64,000 nucleotides of DNA from Solibacillus sp. FSL H8-0523 (GTDB lineage: Bacteria > Bacillota > Bacilli > Bacillales_A > Planococcaceae): assembly GCF_038051985.1 (NCBI RefSeq), contig NZ_CP150291.1:496001-560000 (forward strand). The letters run 5' to 3'. Numbering within the stretch: position 1 is the stretch's first letter; each line of letters starts with the position of its first letter. Positions 45,401 to 54,398 of the stretch are shown here, in pieces. The position numbers and the translations under genes are program-made. The notes under the pieces are model-generated. The model saw only the letters and a list, made by a program, of their open reading frames with translations, ran no database searches and was not told where the DNA came from.

Positions 45401-47670
45401 GCAACATCTGTTGAAAAGCTAGTACTAGCTACATCTAATGTATTGATAAGTGCAATAACATCTTCTGCGAGTTGTAAGTCTGTTGCAATTTGTGCGACAT
45501 AGTCGGTTAAGATTTTCTTCGTGTTCTCAGAAATATAAGCTTGCTGAGCAAAATTAAATTTATCAAATGTTGTATTGGCATCTTGAACTTTTAAGGCGAA
45601 ATCATTAGAAGATTCCTTTAATGCGGCGATATCTGCTTCAAATTGTGTTGCAGTTGCATTATAAGATTGATGTGTTTTTCGTGCTGTTTCTAAAAGAGCT
45701 ATATTTGCAACTAATGTTTTTTGGGTAGCTGTTAATGCATCGTAGCTAACTACTAGCGGTGCAATTACATCTTTAAATGTAGCTGCTTCTTCATTTAATA
45801 GTGCTAATGAATGATTGATATTAAACACAGCTTTCTCATCGGCTGCTTTTTGTGTTTCAGCATTCGTTAATTTCTTGAAATCATTTTGGCTAATGAGTAT
45901 TTTTTGAGCCAGTGTCAATTTGTCATATTGTGCACGAGCGTCAATAGTTTGCTGATAGTAAGAGGCATCATTTACATCAATCGTGTTAATCGCGTTTACA
46001 AGCGCTGTGGCAATCTTGTTATTTTCAATTACTTGATTTTGAGCTTCAACTAATGCTGAGTTGTTTGTAACCTTTTCTTGTTGTGTTTTAGTTAATGCAT
46101 CAAAAGCATCTTGGGCAGCTTGTACCTGCTGTGCGAAGTTCTCATCATATTGATCTAATGAAGCGATTGCTGAAATGACTGTGGCAATTATTTCATTTGT
46201 TTCTTTAATGCTTGTCTCAAAATCAATTAATGCTTGAAGGTTTGTAACTAACGTTTTTTGATCGGCTGTTAACGCATCATAAGCCTTTCGTGCATTTGCG
46301 GCGTCTTCTAAATATGTAGATGAGTTGTTATCGATTTTACTAATCAATTGAATTACTTGTTTCGCTGCTTCCTGATTGATAACAGCTATATCTTTTAGTG
46401 GCTTTGTATATTTATTTGAATTGCCATCAGTGTAAACTAGGTCGTTATTTACTATTTTTAAGCTGGTAATTTCAACTCTGTCTAACACCTCTAAACTGGA
46501 TCCATCTAGCTTTATTTTTGTTAAAAAGGCACCATTACTATAGTTTGAGAAGTATAACCAGCCATCGTGATGTACTAAATATTTTACGCGAGTATCCGTA
46601 ACTTTTGTAATACCTGCAGCAAGGTTATTTAAATCAACTGTATATAGAAGAATATCATCGTTTTTATTTGGGAAGTACCATTGTGAATCAACAATAACTG
46701 GATTTTCTACATTTGATAAGGGTGCGTATTTTTCAGAGCTAGCAACAGGATAATTTTTGTTATCAATTTTATGGTCATTTTTAATCGTTGTGTCTGAAAT
46801 TAAGAAATATTTATAGCGCAGAAAATCACTCATATCACCAGCCGAAGCATTGAACACGGGATCGTTCCAAGTTGTGTCAAGATGGTACCATTCATTATCT
46901 AGCTTTACTAAATTCCATGCATGACCCTCTACGCCTACCTCACCTGTCACATAGTATGCTTCGATTTTTGCTTCTTTAAGTAAACGATAGGCTAGTAGCG
47001 CGTATGCCTGACACACACCTTGGCCTTCTTTTAAAATGGCATAGGCTGCATGTGGACTTGCAGTAGTATTTTTAGAATAAGTAGTATTTAAAACAACATA
47101 ATCATTCACTGCTTTGATTTTATCGAAATCACTCATAGTAGTAGTGAAAATTTCACTAGCAATACGCTTTACCTCACTATTAACGAATTGCTCCTGCGCG
47201 GCTGTTGTGTGGTAGCTTATTGTAGCTGTAATAGTTGCCTCTGTTGAGGTCATTGATCCACTATAGCTATATCTAGAAAGTGTCCCAGCTTCATAAACCA
47301 TCGCTTGATCCGTTTGTAAATCATTGAATATTTTTGTCCATTCATTACTAAGCTGACTTGTGTTCCCTGTATATGTAATTTTGAATTCCGTATTGTATGT
47401 ACGTAAGTTTTCGTAAATTACTTCTTTTAGTTCTGCTACAGATGTTGCTTTATAGGAAGGTACTTCGTTTGCAGCAACGCTTCCAACTGAAGCAATTCGC
47501 TGCATTTGAGGCTTGGCATCATATAGGTGATAGGGATTTACCCAAGAATCGCTAATTATTTCTTTACTGTTTACTGCATCTGCAGCATTAACTTCTGCTT
47601 CAGGTAATGAAACAATTGCAGCAGGAATTAAAGCAAGTGTTAGTAAGGCTGTTTTTTGTTTTTTCTTCAT
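42442..47670 (-). CDS. Transglutaminase-like SLH surface protein with 16 helical repeats
   Basis: 1742 residues. The signal peptide is followed by a transglutaminase-like domain (about 80-280) with the triad Cys220 (GQGVC), His250 (EGHAW) and Asp265 (YHLDTTW). A six-bladed-propeller-like DUF5050-type stretch (about 310-430) follows, then 16 helical repeats of 55-75 residues (about 440-1440) whose hallmark is AYxxLTxxQKxxVTN. Next are a Gly/Ser linker, a beta domain with VEISNLPENAVLLRID (ZU5-like), and three C-terminal SLH domains (ISRAQFA, LTRQQVT, LTRSQMA). The enzyme could cross-link or hydrolyse surface proteins; many bacterial homologues are proteases. Unlike its neighbours the SLH anchor is at the C-terminus. 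Confidence 0.87.
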   Translation of the reverse strand: MKKKQKTALLTLALIPAAIVSLPEAEVNAADAVNSKEIISDSWVNPYHLYDAKPQMQRIASVGSVAANEVPSYKATSVAELKEVIYENLRTYNTEFKITYTGNTSQLSNEWTKIFNDLQTDQAMVYEAGTLSRYSYSGSMTSTEATITATISYHTTAAQEQFVNSEVKRIASEIFTTTMSDFDKIKAVNDYVVLNTTYSKNTTASPHAAYAILKEGQGVCQAYALLAYRLLKEAKIEAYYVTGEVGVEGHAWNLVKLDNEWYHLDTTWNDPVFNASAGDMSDFLRYKYFLISDTTIKNDHKIDNKNYPVASSEKYAPLSNVENPVIVDSQWYFPNKNDDILLYTVDLNNLAAGITKVTDTRVKYLVHHDGWLYFSNYSNGAFLTKIKLDGSSLEVLDRVEITSLKIVNNDLVYTDGNSNKYTKPLKDIAVINQEAAKQVIQLISKIDNNSSTYLEDAANARKAYDALTADQKTLVTNLQALIDFETSIKETNEIIATVISAIASLDQYDENFAQQVQAAQDAFDALTKTQQEKVTNNSALVEAQNQVIENNKIATALVNAINTIDVNDASYYQQTIDARAQYDKLTLAQKILISQNDFKKLTNAETQKAADEKAVFNINHSLALLNEEAATFKDVIAPLVVSYDALTATQKTLVANIALLETARKTHQSYNATATQFEADIAALKESSNDFALKVQDANTTFDKFNFAQQAYISENTKKILTDYVAQIATDLQLAEDVIALINTLDVASTSFSTDVATARTAYANLAPAQKAFVGNLDVLVQHEQRVTNIQATISAIEAIPTTFTADFKSKFNTASAAYEALTDTEKNHVTNANKYIIVKSDLSAAEAVVQKITALSEPFDATAIMEARTAYKTLSDLAKYFITNYGDLQNAEQAISSEQNTIIAQSVIEQIKALQTVTPSFVANYDAALAAYENLTPAQQAKVTNYTDLADLTTTVTTIKLAIEAISKLETTTYPTIEAFEVAVNDAITSFNSIQDLYKTAVTNQTSLTVATTTIMNVKDLVAAIAALTITSNTNDFAAIKASYEALTEQQKAFVTNYAQIEAFENKIAVNKVDTLINALNEEAPTFIADVAQAEAAYNKLNPAQQALVNENAKLVAAIVRAAEIAKSIEAAASVIRLIASIDETSASFSTNLQTAKDALGTLGAEDQAYVTNVNTLTEHENTLTIYQQEAAAFETQIAALDSAQPTFTTDVEVANTKFNQLNAAQQSLVAESAIATLKQFVHDLQEIRTLDAQILALNSLKPTYHNDVAAAQELFDQLSTNYKAIISAEATEKLTEAQAIVTADKEAANDVVTKITSLTNSSDVSAARAAYNALTANQKQLVTNLQALVTLENAQSNTGGSGGASGSGGGSNSSGGSGGSGGSGGSGGSAGSGGSAGSAGSAGGGSSIPTNPSEESLPNDVKPTTPTAPAVVQDGDTVKVNVPIAEYKDSTEPIVITASENINISIPANAVPQGQDGATLALAIENNDGKIQIQATLNDVPATFATYIEVEISNLPENAVLLRIDENGNKVATPFIIKDGKYIIKTMTSGEFIVSTEEKTFTDVANDGHKDYIEALAKRHIVFGATEENFDPTAGISRAQFATMVARAMGLQPEGSTTFKDVEGKWYADSVQALFEAGIVNGKTESAFDPDQTLTRQQVTLMTVRLLQFSGVELPPADLSTIPFTDLDQIPVAYREAVAQVYALGIFSGKSDGSFDPSGELTRSQMAKVLYKTLELAKML
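43451..43590 (-). repeat. Short tandem repeat encoding a Gly-Ser linker
   Basis: Nine-base units (CCACCAGAA on the plus strand) and close variants, tightest at 43500-43546 where five successive units stand. It encodes GGS repeats between the helical repeats and the C-terminal domains. Copy changes stay in frame, so length variation between strains is likely. Confidence 0.85.
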
Positions 47671-47882
47671 GTGAAAACCTCCAAATTTAGTAATAAATTC
47701 TTACGTTAGAATCGTATAAATATTCATACAATAATAGTAATATTATTTTGCAATACAGAAAAGTGAAAAAAGTAACTAAAAACCATTAAAATGAAATTTT
47801 TTGGTTTTATAATGTGTCTTAGTACCCGTTAAAGCGGGGGATTCAATTTAAATTTCTTGAGATATTTAATGGTTTAGAAATC

Positions 47883-47891
47883 TGCTATAAT
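47883..47891 (+). promoter_or_regulatory. Extended -10 promoter of the 47930 gene
   Basis: TGCTATAAT: a TGn extension and a perfect TATAAT -10, 38 bases before the start codon. No standard -35 at 17 bases; TTGAGA at 47857 is 23 bases away. Confidence 0.5.
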
Positions 47892-47929
47892 TTAAATACC
47901 ATAAATTTGAAAGAGGAGTATTCAATTTA

Positions 47930-49045
47930 ATGAAAAAAATAATATCAGCACTTTTATTCGCGCTATTAATGAGCCTTAGTTTCTCAGCAGTTAACTCACA
48001 TGCCAATTCCTATGGTGTAGTTGAAGACAGTTCAAAGCGTACACTCGTACCATTGCGCACAATTGCGGAAACCTTTTCAGTGAAGGTAGATTGGGATAAT
48101 ACGAGCAAAGTTGTCACGATTGACGGTCAATACAAGCTAGCAATGGGCAGTAAAGCAATTAAAAGAGACGGACAAGTCATTCGCCAAATGGATACACAGC
48201 CAAAGATGCTACAAAATGCTGTGTATGTGCCAGTCCGTGAGGTAGCATTTTTATTTGATGTACCGATGAATTGGGATCAAGTAAAAAAGGAAGTTTCTTA
48301 TCAGGTAGGAGCGAACGCCTATCAGGTTGCGGTATATCCTGAAAAGGTACTAAACAAACCAAAAGTAGCGGTAGCAAAGAAAACCGTCAATGTAGGTGGA
48401 AAAAAGTTAGGGGTTAATGTTGTATCCATCAATTTACTCGCACCGAATACATCGTTACATGTGGAGCTTGCGAACAATAAGTTGGGTGCGGTTGGCTCGC
48501 TAGCAGGTATTGCGAAGGCGCATAATGCACTTGTAGCAATTAACGGGAATTATTTTGATGCTTATACCAATGCAAAAGAACGTTTAGTTTACAACGGCTT
48601 AGTAATGGATGGTGAGCGCGTAAAAGTATTTGATTTAAAATTTTCGGTGTTCTATGTGTTAAAGGATGGCAATGTCGGCATTTTACCGGGGGATCAATTT
48701 ATGAGACTATTTGCAGACGGGAATGTACAGGAAGCCATTCAAGTAGGGCCACGATTAGTAACGAAGGGTGCGGTCACGGTCGATCCGATTGCAGAAGGTT
48801 TTTCGAGTCATAAAATTTTGAGTTCACCTGGTGCGAGAAGTGCGATTGGGATTTTGCCGAATCGCCAGCTTATTTTTGTAACAACTGCAGGTGCTACAGT
48901 GCAGCAACTTGCATCGGTAATGAAGCAATTAGGCGCGGTTGATGCCATGAATTCAGATGGTGGTGCTTCCAGTGGCTTATATGCAAACGGCAAATATATG
49001 ACAACACCTGGCCGCGATATTGCGGTAGGCTTGTTGGTAAAATAA
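47930..49045 (+). CDS. Secreted phosphodiester glycosidase (NAGPA) with copper amine oxidase-like N-terminal domain
   Basis: 371 residues. Signal peptide (IISALLFALLMSLSFSAVNSHA), then a CuAO_N1-type stalk domain (about 35-125, RTLVPLRTIAETF, VYVPVREVAFLFDV), which is common in exported Firmicutes proteins and thought to help surface retention. The NAGPA domain (about 155-371) shows VAINGNYFDAY, SAIGILPNRQLIFVTT and AMNSDGGASSGLYANG; the last holds the conserved D-G-G. The family hydrolyses sugar-1-phosphate diester bonds, so a wall glycopolymer is a plausible substrate. No SLH domain. Followed 45 bases later by the next gene, probably the same operon. Confidence 0.82.
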   Translation: MKKIISALLFALLMSLSFSAVNSHANSYGVVEDSSKRTLVPLRTIAETFSVKVDWDNTSKVVTIDGQYKLAMGSKAIKRDGQVIRQMDTQPKMLQNAVYVPVREVAFLFDVPMNWDQVKKEVSYQVGANAYQVAVYPEKVLNKPKVAVAKKTVNVGGKKLGVNVVSINLLAPNTSLHVELANNKLGAVGSLAGIAKAHNALVAINGNYFDAYTNAKERLVYNGLVMDGERVKVFDLKFSVFYVLKDGNVGILPGDQFMRLFADGNVQEAIQVGPRLVTKGAVTVDPIAEGFSSHKILSSPGARSAIGILPNRQLIFVTTAGATVQQLASVMKQLGAVDAMNSDGGASSGLYANGKYMTTPGRDIAVGLLVK

Positions 49046-49089
49046 CTATTGTAACGCATCATTTATAGGGATGCGAGAGAAGGAACAAG

Positions 49090-50922
49090 ATGAAATTTTA
49101 TAAAATAGTTTTAGGGGTTTTACTTTTCACTGCGCTATTACCGAGTTCAATTGGAATTGCGCAGGAAGAAGGGCAACAATATATCGTTGTCGCCGATGCT
49201 GGTATTTCAATGACAGCTAGTGCAGATGAAAAAGGTATGGTTGTTTCAAAATTAACAAAGGGAACGCGCGTAAGCTTTGTACGACAGCAGGATAATTGGG
49301 TAAAAGTGGACTATAAAGGGCGATTAGGATGGCTACCGAGTGATACAATAGCGCCTTTTACGAAAGAATTATTGCCGGTATATGCGAGCTATTATAAGCA
49401 GTTAGCAAAGATGGACCATGTGATTTATGCATTAATAGCCGATTTCACACAGGATGGTATCGAGGAATTATATGTCGTACGTGATACGGATCCAATAAAA
49501 GGGCAATATGAAGAATACATATATAGTGGCGACCAGCTTATTTATCAAAAAAATAATACAAATGCGTTAACAATTTTAAAAAGTGGGGAGAATTATTATT
49601 TATATCACCATGCCCAAATAAATAAAGAAAAAAAATTCAAGCTGAATCAGTTAAATAACCAAGCGAAAACAGATTATTTTGAGGTTAGTGAAGGGAAGAC
49701 TGACCACGAAATTACAACTAATAGTTATTTAAAATCTTATTATATATTGAGTGCTGGCGATGGCCATGTGAAGGAGCAAACATTTTCATACGAGCAAATT
49801 GCCTCAATGGATTATTATGGTGCAGAAAAGAAAAATGACTATGAGGAATCCATTTATTTAGAAAAATACGCTGTATCAAAAGAAGGTAAAACAACAATAC
49901 TGACACAGCAGGAGTATACTGCTAAATTAGCAATATTTGATAAATCAAAAGTAGTGAAGGTCATTTATGATGACCACTATAAGGCGGCTTCTTTAAACGA
50001 ACGTTTTACATACGACAATGAACGTAGCAAAAAAGAATTAATAGAGATGGCGGCAAAAATCATGCCGGAAAAGCAGTTGAATCTTGAAGCACAGGAACTC
50101 GATGCGCTTCAACAAATGCTCGCACAATCGGTTCATTTAGAATTGCCTTATAGCGGTAATGTAGCGCGTAATATGCTGTCGTATTTTCAAGCCGTACAGC
50201 GCGGTCTTGAAAGTGGTATGCCAGGAACTGATTCGATACAGTTGAATACTACAAAAAATGCACAAGACGTTACTTATGACCGGGCAGCCATTGACCAACT
50301 GATTTATAACTTTTATGGTGTGCAAATGAAGCCAGACGAATTTAATCGCTTAGGGAACGATTTGGGCTATTTAATGACAAATGAAGAATATACGGCATAT
50401 ATAATGGAAGAAACTAAAAAAAATGCTAATCTATATCGTCAAATGCTTGCAGTTGAAACCATTGATAGCGGCTATGTGGCGATACACTATCAGGACTATG
50501 AAATGCCAGAAAATTTAACCATTTCTGAGGCGAATGAAAGTCTAATTATCGCAGGGGAGACGTTAGAAAAAGGGTATGTGCTATTAAAAAGGCTACCATT
50601 TAAAGAGGGTGTCCGATTTGTCTACATAGATACTGTAGATGCCCTTACCTATTTAAATACAAATCAGTTTAGCGTGTATGAAAATTCATTGGACGTTCTT
50701 CAAAAGTTATCGGTAGAGCAAAAAACGAATGCTGTAGCAGATACGGAGTTAGAAGAAATCGTAGAAAGTACAAATTTAACAGTAGCGAATGCGCAAGAGC
50801 CTACTAACGATGAATCGCCAACATTTAGTTGGTTAGGGTGGATTGGAGTCGGCGCATTAGTAACAACAGTATTTGCAGCTGCATTTTACGTCTATCGAAA
50901 GAAATATTTTAAAAAAGTTTAA
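49090..50922 (+). CDS. Exported SH3-domain protein with C-terminal membrane anchor
   Basis: 610 residues. Signal peptide (VLGVLLFTALLPSSIGIA), bacterial SH3 domain at about 30-88 (MTASADEKGMVVSKLTKGTRV... WVKVDYKGRLGWLPSD), a long unrecognised region (about 95-565) with mixed alpha/beta character, and a C-terminal membrane helix (WLGWIGVGALVTTVFAAAFYVY) ending in a positive tail (RKKYFKKV). The positive tail predicts an extracytoplasmic body held to the outer membrane face. It lacks an LPxTG motif and SLH domains. Likely co-transcribed with the glycosidase upstream and ends at a strong terminator. Confidence 0.78.
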   Translation: MKFYKIVLGVLLFTALLPSSIGIAQEEGQQYIVVADAGISMTASADEKGMVVSKLTKGTRVSFVRQQDNWVKVDYKGRLGWLPSDTIAPFTKELLPVYASYYKQLAKMDHVIYALIADFTQDGIEELYVVRDTDPIKGQYEEYIYSGDQLIYQKNNTNALTILKSGENYYLYHHAQINKEKKFKLNQLNNQAKTDYFEVSEGKTDHEITTNSYLKSYYILSAGDGHVKEQTFSYEQIASMDYYGAEKKNDYEESIYLEKYAVSKEGKTTILTQQEYTAKLAIFDKSKVVKVIYDDHYKAASLNERFTYDNERSKKELIEMAAKIMPEKQLNLEAQELDALQQMLAQSVHLELPYSGNVARNMLSYFQAVQRGLESGMPGTDSIQLNTTKNAQDVTYDRAAIDQLIYNFYGVQMKPDEFNRLGNDLGYLMTNEEYTAYIMEETKKNANLYRQMLAVETIDSGYVAIHYQDYEMPENLTISEANESLIIAGETLEKGYVLLKRLPFKEGVRFVYIDTVDALTYLNTNQFSVYENSLDVLQKLSVEQKTNAVADTELEEIVESTNLTVANAQEPTNDESPTFSWLGWIGVGALVTTVFAAAFYVYRKKYFKKV

Positions 50923-50958
50923 ACTTAAAACTTTTTTACAACTAAATGACAATTGAAA

Positions 50959-50997
50959 ACATGTGAAACGTTTAAAGACGTTTCACATGTTTTTTTA
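50959..50997 (+). terminator. Terminator after the 49090 gene
   Basis: ACATGTGAAACG (50959-50970) and CGTTTCACATGT (50979-50990) form a perfect 12-bp stem with an 8-base loop, followed by seven Ts. Confidence 0.92.
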
Positions 50998-51190
50998 GTA
51001 TATTTTCTAAAATATAAAATTATTATTAAATAATAAATGTCATTTTTTTAATATAAAGTAAATATTAAAATGTTTTACATTTATTAGTTTAAATTACCTT
51101 TAGTATACTTTAGATGTATTAAATTACCACTAATGTTAATGTTTTTATTGTTTTTGTAATAGATTATTAATAAAAATGTAATAATTTAAG

Positions 51191-51219
51191 TTAGTACTTT
51201 ATTAAATGTATGTTATAAT
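51191..51219 (+). promoter_or_regulatory. Promoter of S-layer gene 2
   Basis: TTAGTA (51191-51196), 17-base spacer, TATAAT (51214-51219), with TGT at 51211-51213 making a perfect extended -10. It lies 169 bases before the ATG. Confidence 0.65.
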
Positions 51220-51335
51220 TATATAGAATTGTTTAACGGAGAAATTTGTTAAATTTAATTCATTAGTATAAGCAAGAGCCAATTTCTTTTTAATACATAA
51301 TGTAGAGAAGGATAATGTAGGCTTTAATTTGGAGT

Positions 51336-51358
51336 TTTGTCTCAAAAATTGAGGCAAA
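51336..51358 (+). other. Leader hairpin upstream of S-layer gene 2
   Basis: TTTGTCTCAA (51336-51345) pairs with TTGAGGCAAA (51349-51358) with one G-T wobble and a 3-base loop, 11 bases before the AGGAGG ribosome site. S-layer messages are known for long, stable leaders, and this is a candidate stabilising element. Confidence 0.5.
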
Positions 51359-51382
51359 GTAGACGTCTTAGGAGGAAATACA

Positions 51383-54142
51383 ATGTCAAAACAAAATACA
51401 GGTCGTAAATTCTTTGCGACAGCTGCAACTGCTGCATTAGTAGCATCAGCAATCGTACCAGTAGCTTCAGCTGCTGAATTCACAGATGCAGACAAAATCG
51501 CATCTTGGGCAACAGAAGCGGTAGAAGCTTTAGCTGCAAACGAAGTAATCTCAGGTAACCCAGATGGTTCATTTAACCCAGCAGGTACAGTAACTCGTGC
51601 CGAAGCTGCAAAAATGTTCACAGTAGCTTTAGGTTTAGATACTAAAGGCACTGAAACTTTCGCAGATGTTAAAGATGGCCAATGGTTCCAAGAATACGTA
51701 GTAGCAGTAGTAAACGCTGGTATCGTTAACGGTATGACAACTACTGAATTTGCTCCAAACGGTAAATTAACTCGTGAACAAGCTGCAAAAATGATCGTAG
51801 AAGCTTACGGTTTAGAAGGTGAAGCTGATCTTTCAGCATTCGCAGACGCTAAATCTGTAGCTGGTAAATGGTCTGAAGGTTACCTTGCAACTGCAGTTGA
51901 AAACGGTATTATCGCTGGTAAAGGCGACAAATTAGCTGCAACTGATTCAATCTCTCGTCAAGAGTTTGCTGTAATGTTAAACCGTGCTATCAACGTTGAA
52001 ACTGTAGACACTGCTGCTGTATTAGCTGAAGCTGTAAAAGCTTTAGAAACAGCAACTGCTGCATTAACAACTGAAGTAGCAATTGAAAAAATTGCTGAAG
52101 CAAAAGCTACTGTAGCTACTGCTAACGAAGCAATCACTGCTGTTGAAGAAGCTGCAAAAGCTGCTGAATTAACAGAAGAAGAAGCAAAAGAAGTAGCAAC
52201 TAAAGTAGAAGCAGCTAAAAAAGCTGTAGAAACTACTGAAGCTGCAATCGCAAAAGCTGAAGAAGCTGCTAAAGAATTAGCTGTAGAATCAGTAGTTGCT
52301 GAATCTGCAACTAAATTAGTTGTTAAATTCACAAAAGCTGTTGATAAAAACACACTTTCTGTTGGAGATTTCACAATCTCTCCATTAGATTCTCAAACTT
52401 TAAATGCTGGTACTTTAGTAGGTACTTTAAGTGAAGATGGTAAAACTTACACTATCGAAACTGCTGGTGGTCAATTCTTAACTAAACGTTATGATGTTAA
52501 AGTAATTGCTGATTCAATCAAATCAGTTGACGGTTCTGCTATCGCTGCATTTGAAACAACTATTACAGTTGAAGACAAAACAGCTGCAGCTATCACTACT
52601 ACAGAAGTAGTTCAAGCTGCATCAAATACTGTAGATGTAACTGTAAACTTCACTGAGCAATTATCTTCAGTTGGTACTGTAAGTGTTGACGGTGTTGCAG
52701 TAGCTTCATCGAATTTAACATTCACTGCTAACGGTAAAAAATTAGTAATCACTGGCTTAAAAGCTGGTAAAACTTACAAAGTTGATGTTGTAGGTGCAAC
52801 AGACGTAGCTGGTAACTTAGCTAACCCATTATCTACAACAGTAGTAACTGAAGAAGATGCAGTAGCTCCAACAGTTGCTTTATCTGCTAAAGAAACTACA
52901 ATTACTTTAGACTTCTCAGAAGAAGTTACTAACGCATTCGTAGTAACTGTAAATGGTACAACTATTACAGCTCCTAAAGTTCAAGATTCTAAAGATAAAA
53001 CAGTTTACACTGTAGATGCTAGCGAAGTATTAACAGGTTCTCTTACTTTCTTAAACAATGCAGAAGTAAAAGTTACTTCAATCGTTGACTTAGCTGGTAA
53101 CGCTGGTAAAGTTGCAACTTTAACTACAAACTTAGTTAAAGATACTACAGCTCCAAAATTCGTATCTTCATTCATCGAAGATAATACTTTAGTATTAAAA
53201 TATGACGAAGCTATTAAATCTACAACAGCTGCAGCAATTACAAACGCTGGCTTAACAATCAAGTATGCTGACAAAGATGGTGTTCAACACTCATTAGCAG
53301 CAGCTGATTTCACTGCTGTAACAGCAGCTGGTTATGATTTAAACGGTAACGGTTCAATCGATACTAACACAGACGAAGAAAAATACGTTTCTATTACATT
53401 AGCAGAAGCTAGCACTAAAGACTTCATCACTGCTGCTGGTAAATTAGTAACTGGTAAATACACTGTAACTGTTGCTAAAGATTTATTAACTGACGCTGTA
53501 GGTAACCAAGTAGCTGCTTCAACATTCACAGTTGAAACATCTGCAACTGCCGCAACTAAATCAGTATTATTCTCAGTTAACACTACTGGTGTTGAAACAA
53601 ACGAATTCGTTGTAGTATATAACGAAACAATGGATGCAAGTGCTTTAGAAGTTGCTAACTACACTTTAGGTGGCGCTAAATTACCAGAAGGTACAAAATT
53701 AGCATTCGTAAACGATAAGAAAAACGTTTTAGTAACATTACCAGAAGGTTACATTACTGTAACTGGTGCACGTAATGTTGAAGTTGCTAACGTAGTTGCT
53801 ATTTCAGGTAACACTCAAGACGTTAAAACTCAAACTAAACAAACTGTAACATTAAACGAAAATGTTGCTCCAGTAGCAAAAACAGTTACAATCAACAACG
53901 ACGTAACTGCTACAGTTGATTTCAACGAAGCATTAGCTTCATTAGCAACTGTTTCAGGTGTAACAGTTAAAGTGAACGGCGCTAAAGTAACTCCAACAAC
54001 AGTTGCAGTTTCTAACGGCGACTTAGTAATCACTTTATCAGCTGCTTTAAAAGCTACAGACAAAGTAACAGTTGAATTCGAATCAACTAACATTGCTGAT
54101 GCTGCAGGCAACAAAGTTAAAGACGCTTCAATCAACAACTAA
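51383..54142 (+). CDS. S-layer protein 2 (three SLH domains, Ig-like repeats)
   Basis: 919 residues. The signal peptide is almost identical to that of S-layer protein 1 (GRKFFATAATAALVASAIVP...ASA, cleavage about 30/31). Three SLH domains at about 31-85, 91-143 and 150-205 (VTRAEAA, LTREQAA, ISRQEFA) precede an Ala/Glu/Lys coiled coil (about 210-300) and repeated Big_5-like Ig domains (VVKFTKAVD, VNFTEQL, LDFSEEV, VVYNETMD, VDFNEAL). Codon choice is extremely restricted (GCT/GCA, GTA/GTT, ACT/ACA, AAA) compared with neighbours, which marks it as the likely main S-layer subunit. Very strong Shine-Dalgarno TAGGAGGAA and an own terminator. Confidence 0.95.
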   Translation: MSKQNTGRKFFATAATAALVASAIVPVASAAEFTDADKIASWATEAVEALAANEVISGNPDGSFNPAGTVTRAEAAKMFTVALGLDTKGTETFADVKDGQWFQEYVVAVVNAGIVNGMTTTEFAPNGKLTREQAAKMIVEAYGLEGEADLSAFADAKSVAGKWSEGYLATAVENGIIAGKGDKLAATDSISRQEFAVMLNRAINVETVDTAAVLAEAVKALETATAALTTEVAIEKIAEAKATVATANEAITAVEEAAKAAELTEEEAKEVATKVEAAKKAVETTEAAIAKAEEAAKELAVESVVAESATKLVVKFTKAVDKNTLSVGDFTISPLDSQTLNAGTLVGTLSEDGKTYTIETAGGQFLTKRYDVKVIADSIKSVDGSAIAAFETTITVEDKTAAAITTTEVVQAASNTVDVTVNFTEQLSSVGTVSVDGVAVASSNLTFTANGKKLVITGLKAGKTYKVDVVGATDVAGNLANPLSTTVVTEEDAVAPTVALSAKETTITLDFSEEVTNAFVVTVNGTTITAPKVQDSKDKTVYTVDASEVLTGSLTFLNNAEVKVTSIVDLAGNAGKVATLTTNLVKDTTAPKFVSSFIEDNTLVLKYDEAIKSTTAAAITNAGLTIKYADKDGVQHSLAAADFTAVTAAGYDLNGNGSIDTNTDEEKYVSITLAEASTKDFITAAGKLVTGKYTVTVAKDLLTDAVGNQVAASTFTVETSATAATKSVLFSVNTTGVETNEFVVVYNETMDASALEVANYTLGGAKLPEGTKLAFVNDKKNVLVTLPEGYITVTGARNVEVANVVAISGNTQDVKTQTKQTVTLNENVAPVAKTVTINNDVTATVDFNEALASLATVSGVTVKVNGAKVTPTTVAVSNGDLVITLSAALKATDKVTVEFESTNIADAAGNKVKDASINN

Positions 54143-54198
54143 TTTTAATTAATTGTTCGATTAAATAATTGATAGAATAAAATCTATCTAAAATAGTA

Positions 54199-54240
54199 AA
54201 CCCTAGAATTTTACTACGGTAAAATTCTAGGGTTTTATTG
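54199..54240 (+). terminator. Strong terminator of S-layer gene 2
   Basis: A perfect 17-bp stem: AAACCCTAGAATTTTAC (54199-54215) with its complement at 54220-54236, tetraloop TACG, followed by a T-rich tail. Confidence 0.93.
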
Positions 54241-54398
54241 TATTTAGCCAATAAAAATTAAGTAGTATCATTGACAACTCTAGAGGGTAACCAAAAATAA
54301 CCAATCTATTTCGAAACATAATATTTGCTTTTATTGCCATCTAACTAAAACAATATGCTATTATAATGAAGTACTTGAATAGAGTGAGGGGTGTCTCG

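Larger units (their letters stand above)
50923..51382. other. Intergenic and leader region of S-layer gene 2
   Basis: 460 bases: a terminator at 50959-50997, a very AT-rich upstream stretch, a promoter at 51191-51219, and a transcribed leader of about 155 bases with a hairpin (51336-51358) and an AGACGTCT palindrome (51361-51368). No gene. Confidence 0.7.

Noticed and set aside
54334-54367. TTGCCA and TATAAT as a promoter of the 54399 gene
   Set aside because: The boxes are 22 bases apart, too far for a sigma-A promoter, although the TATAAT alone may still be used.
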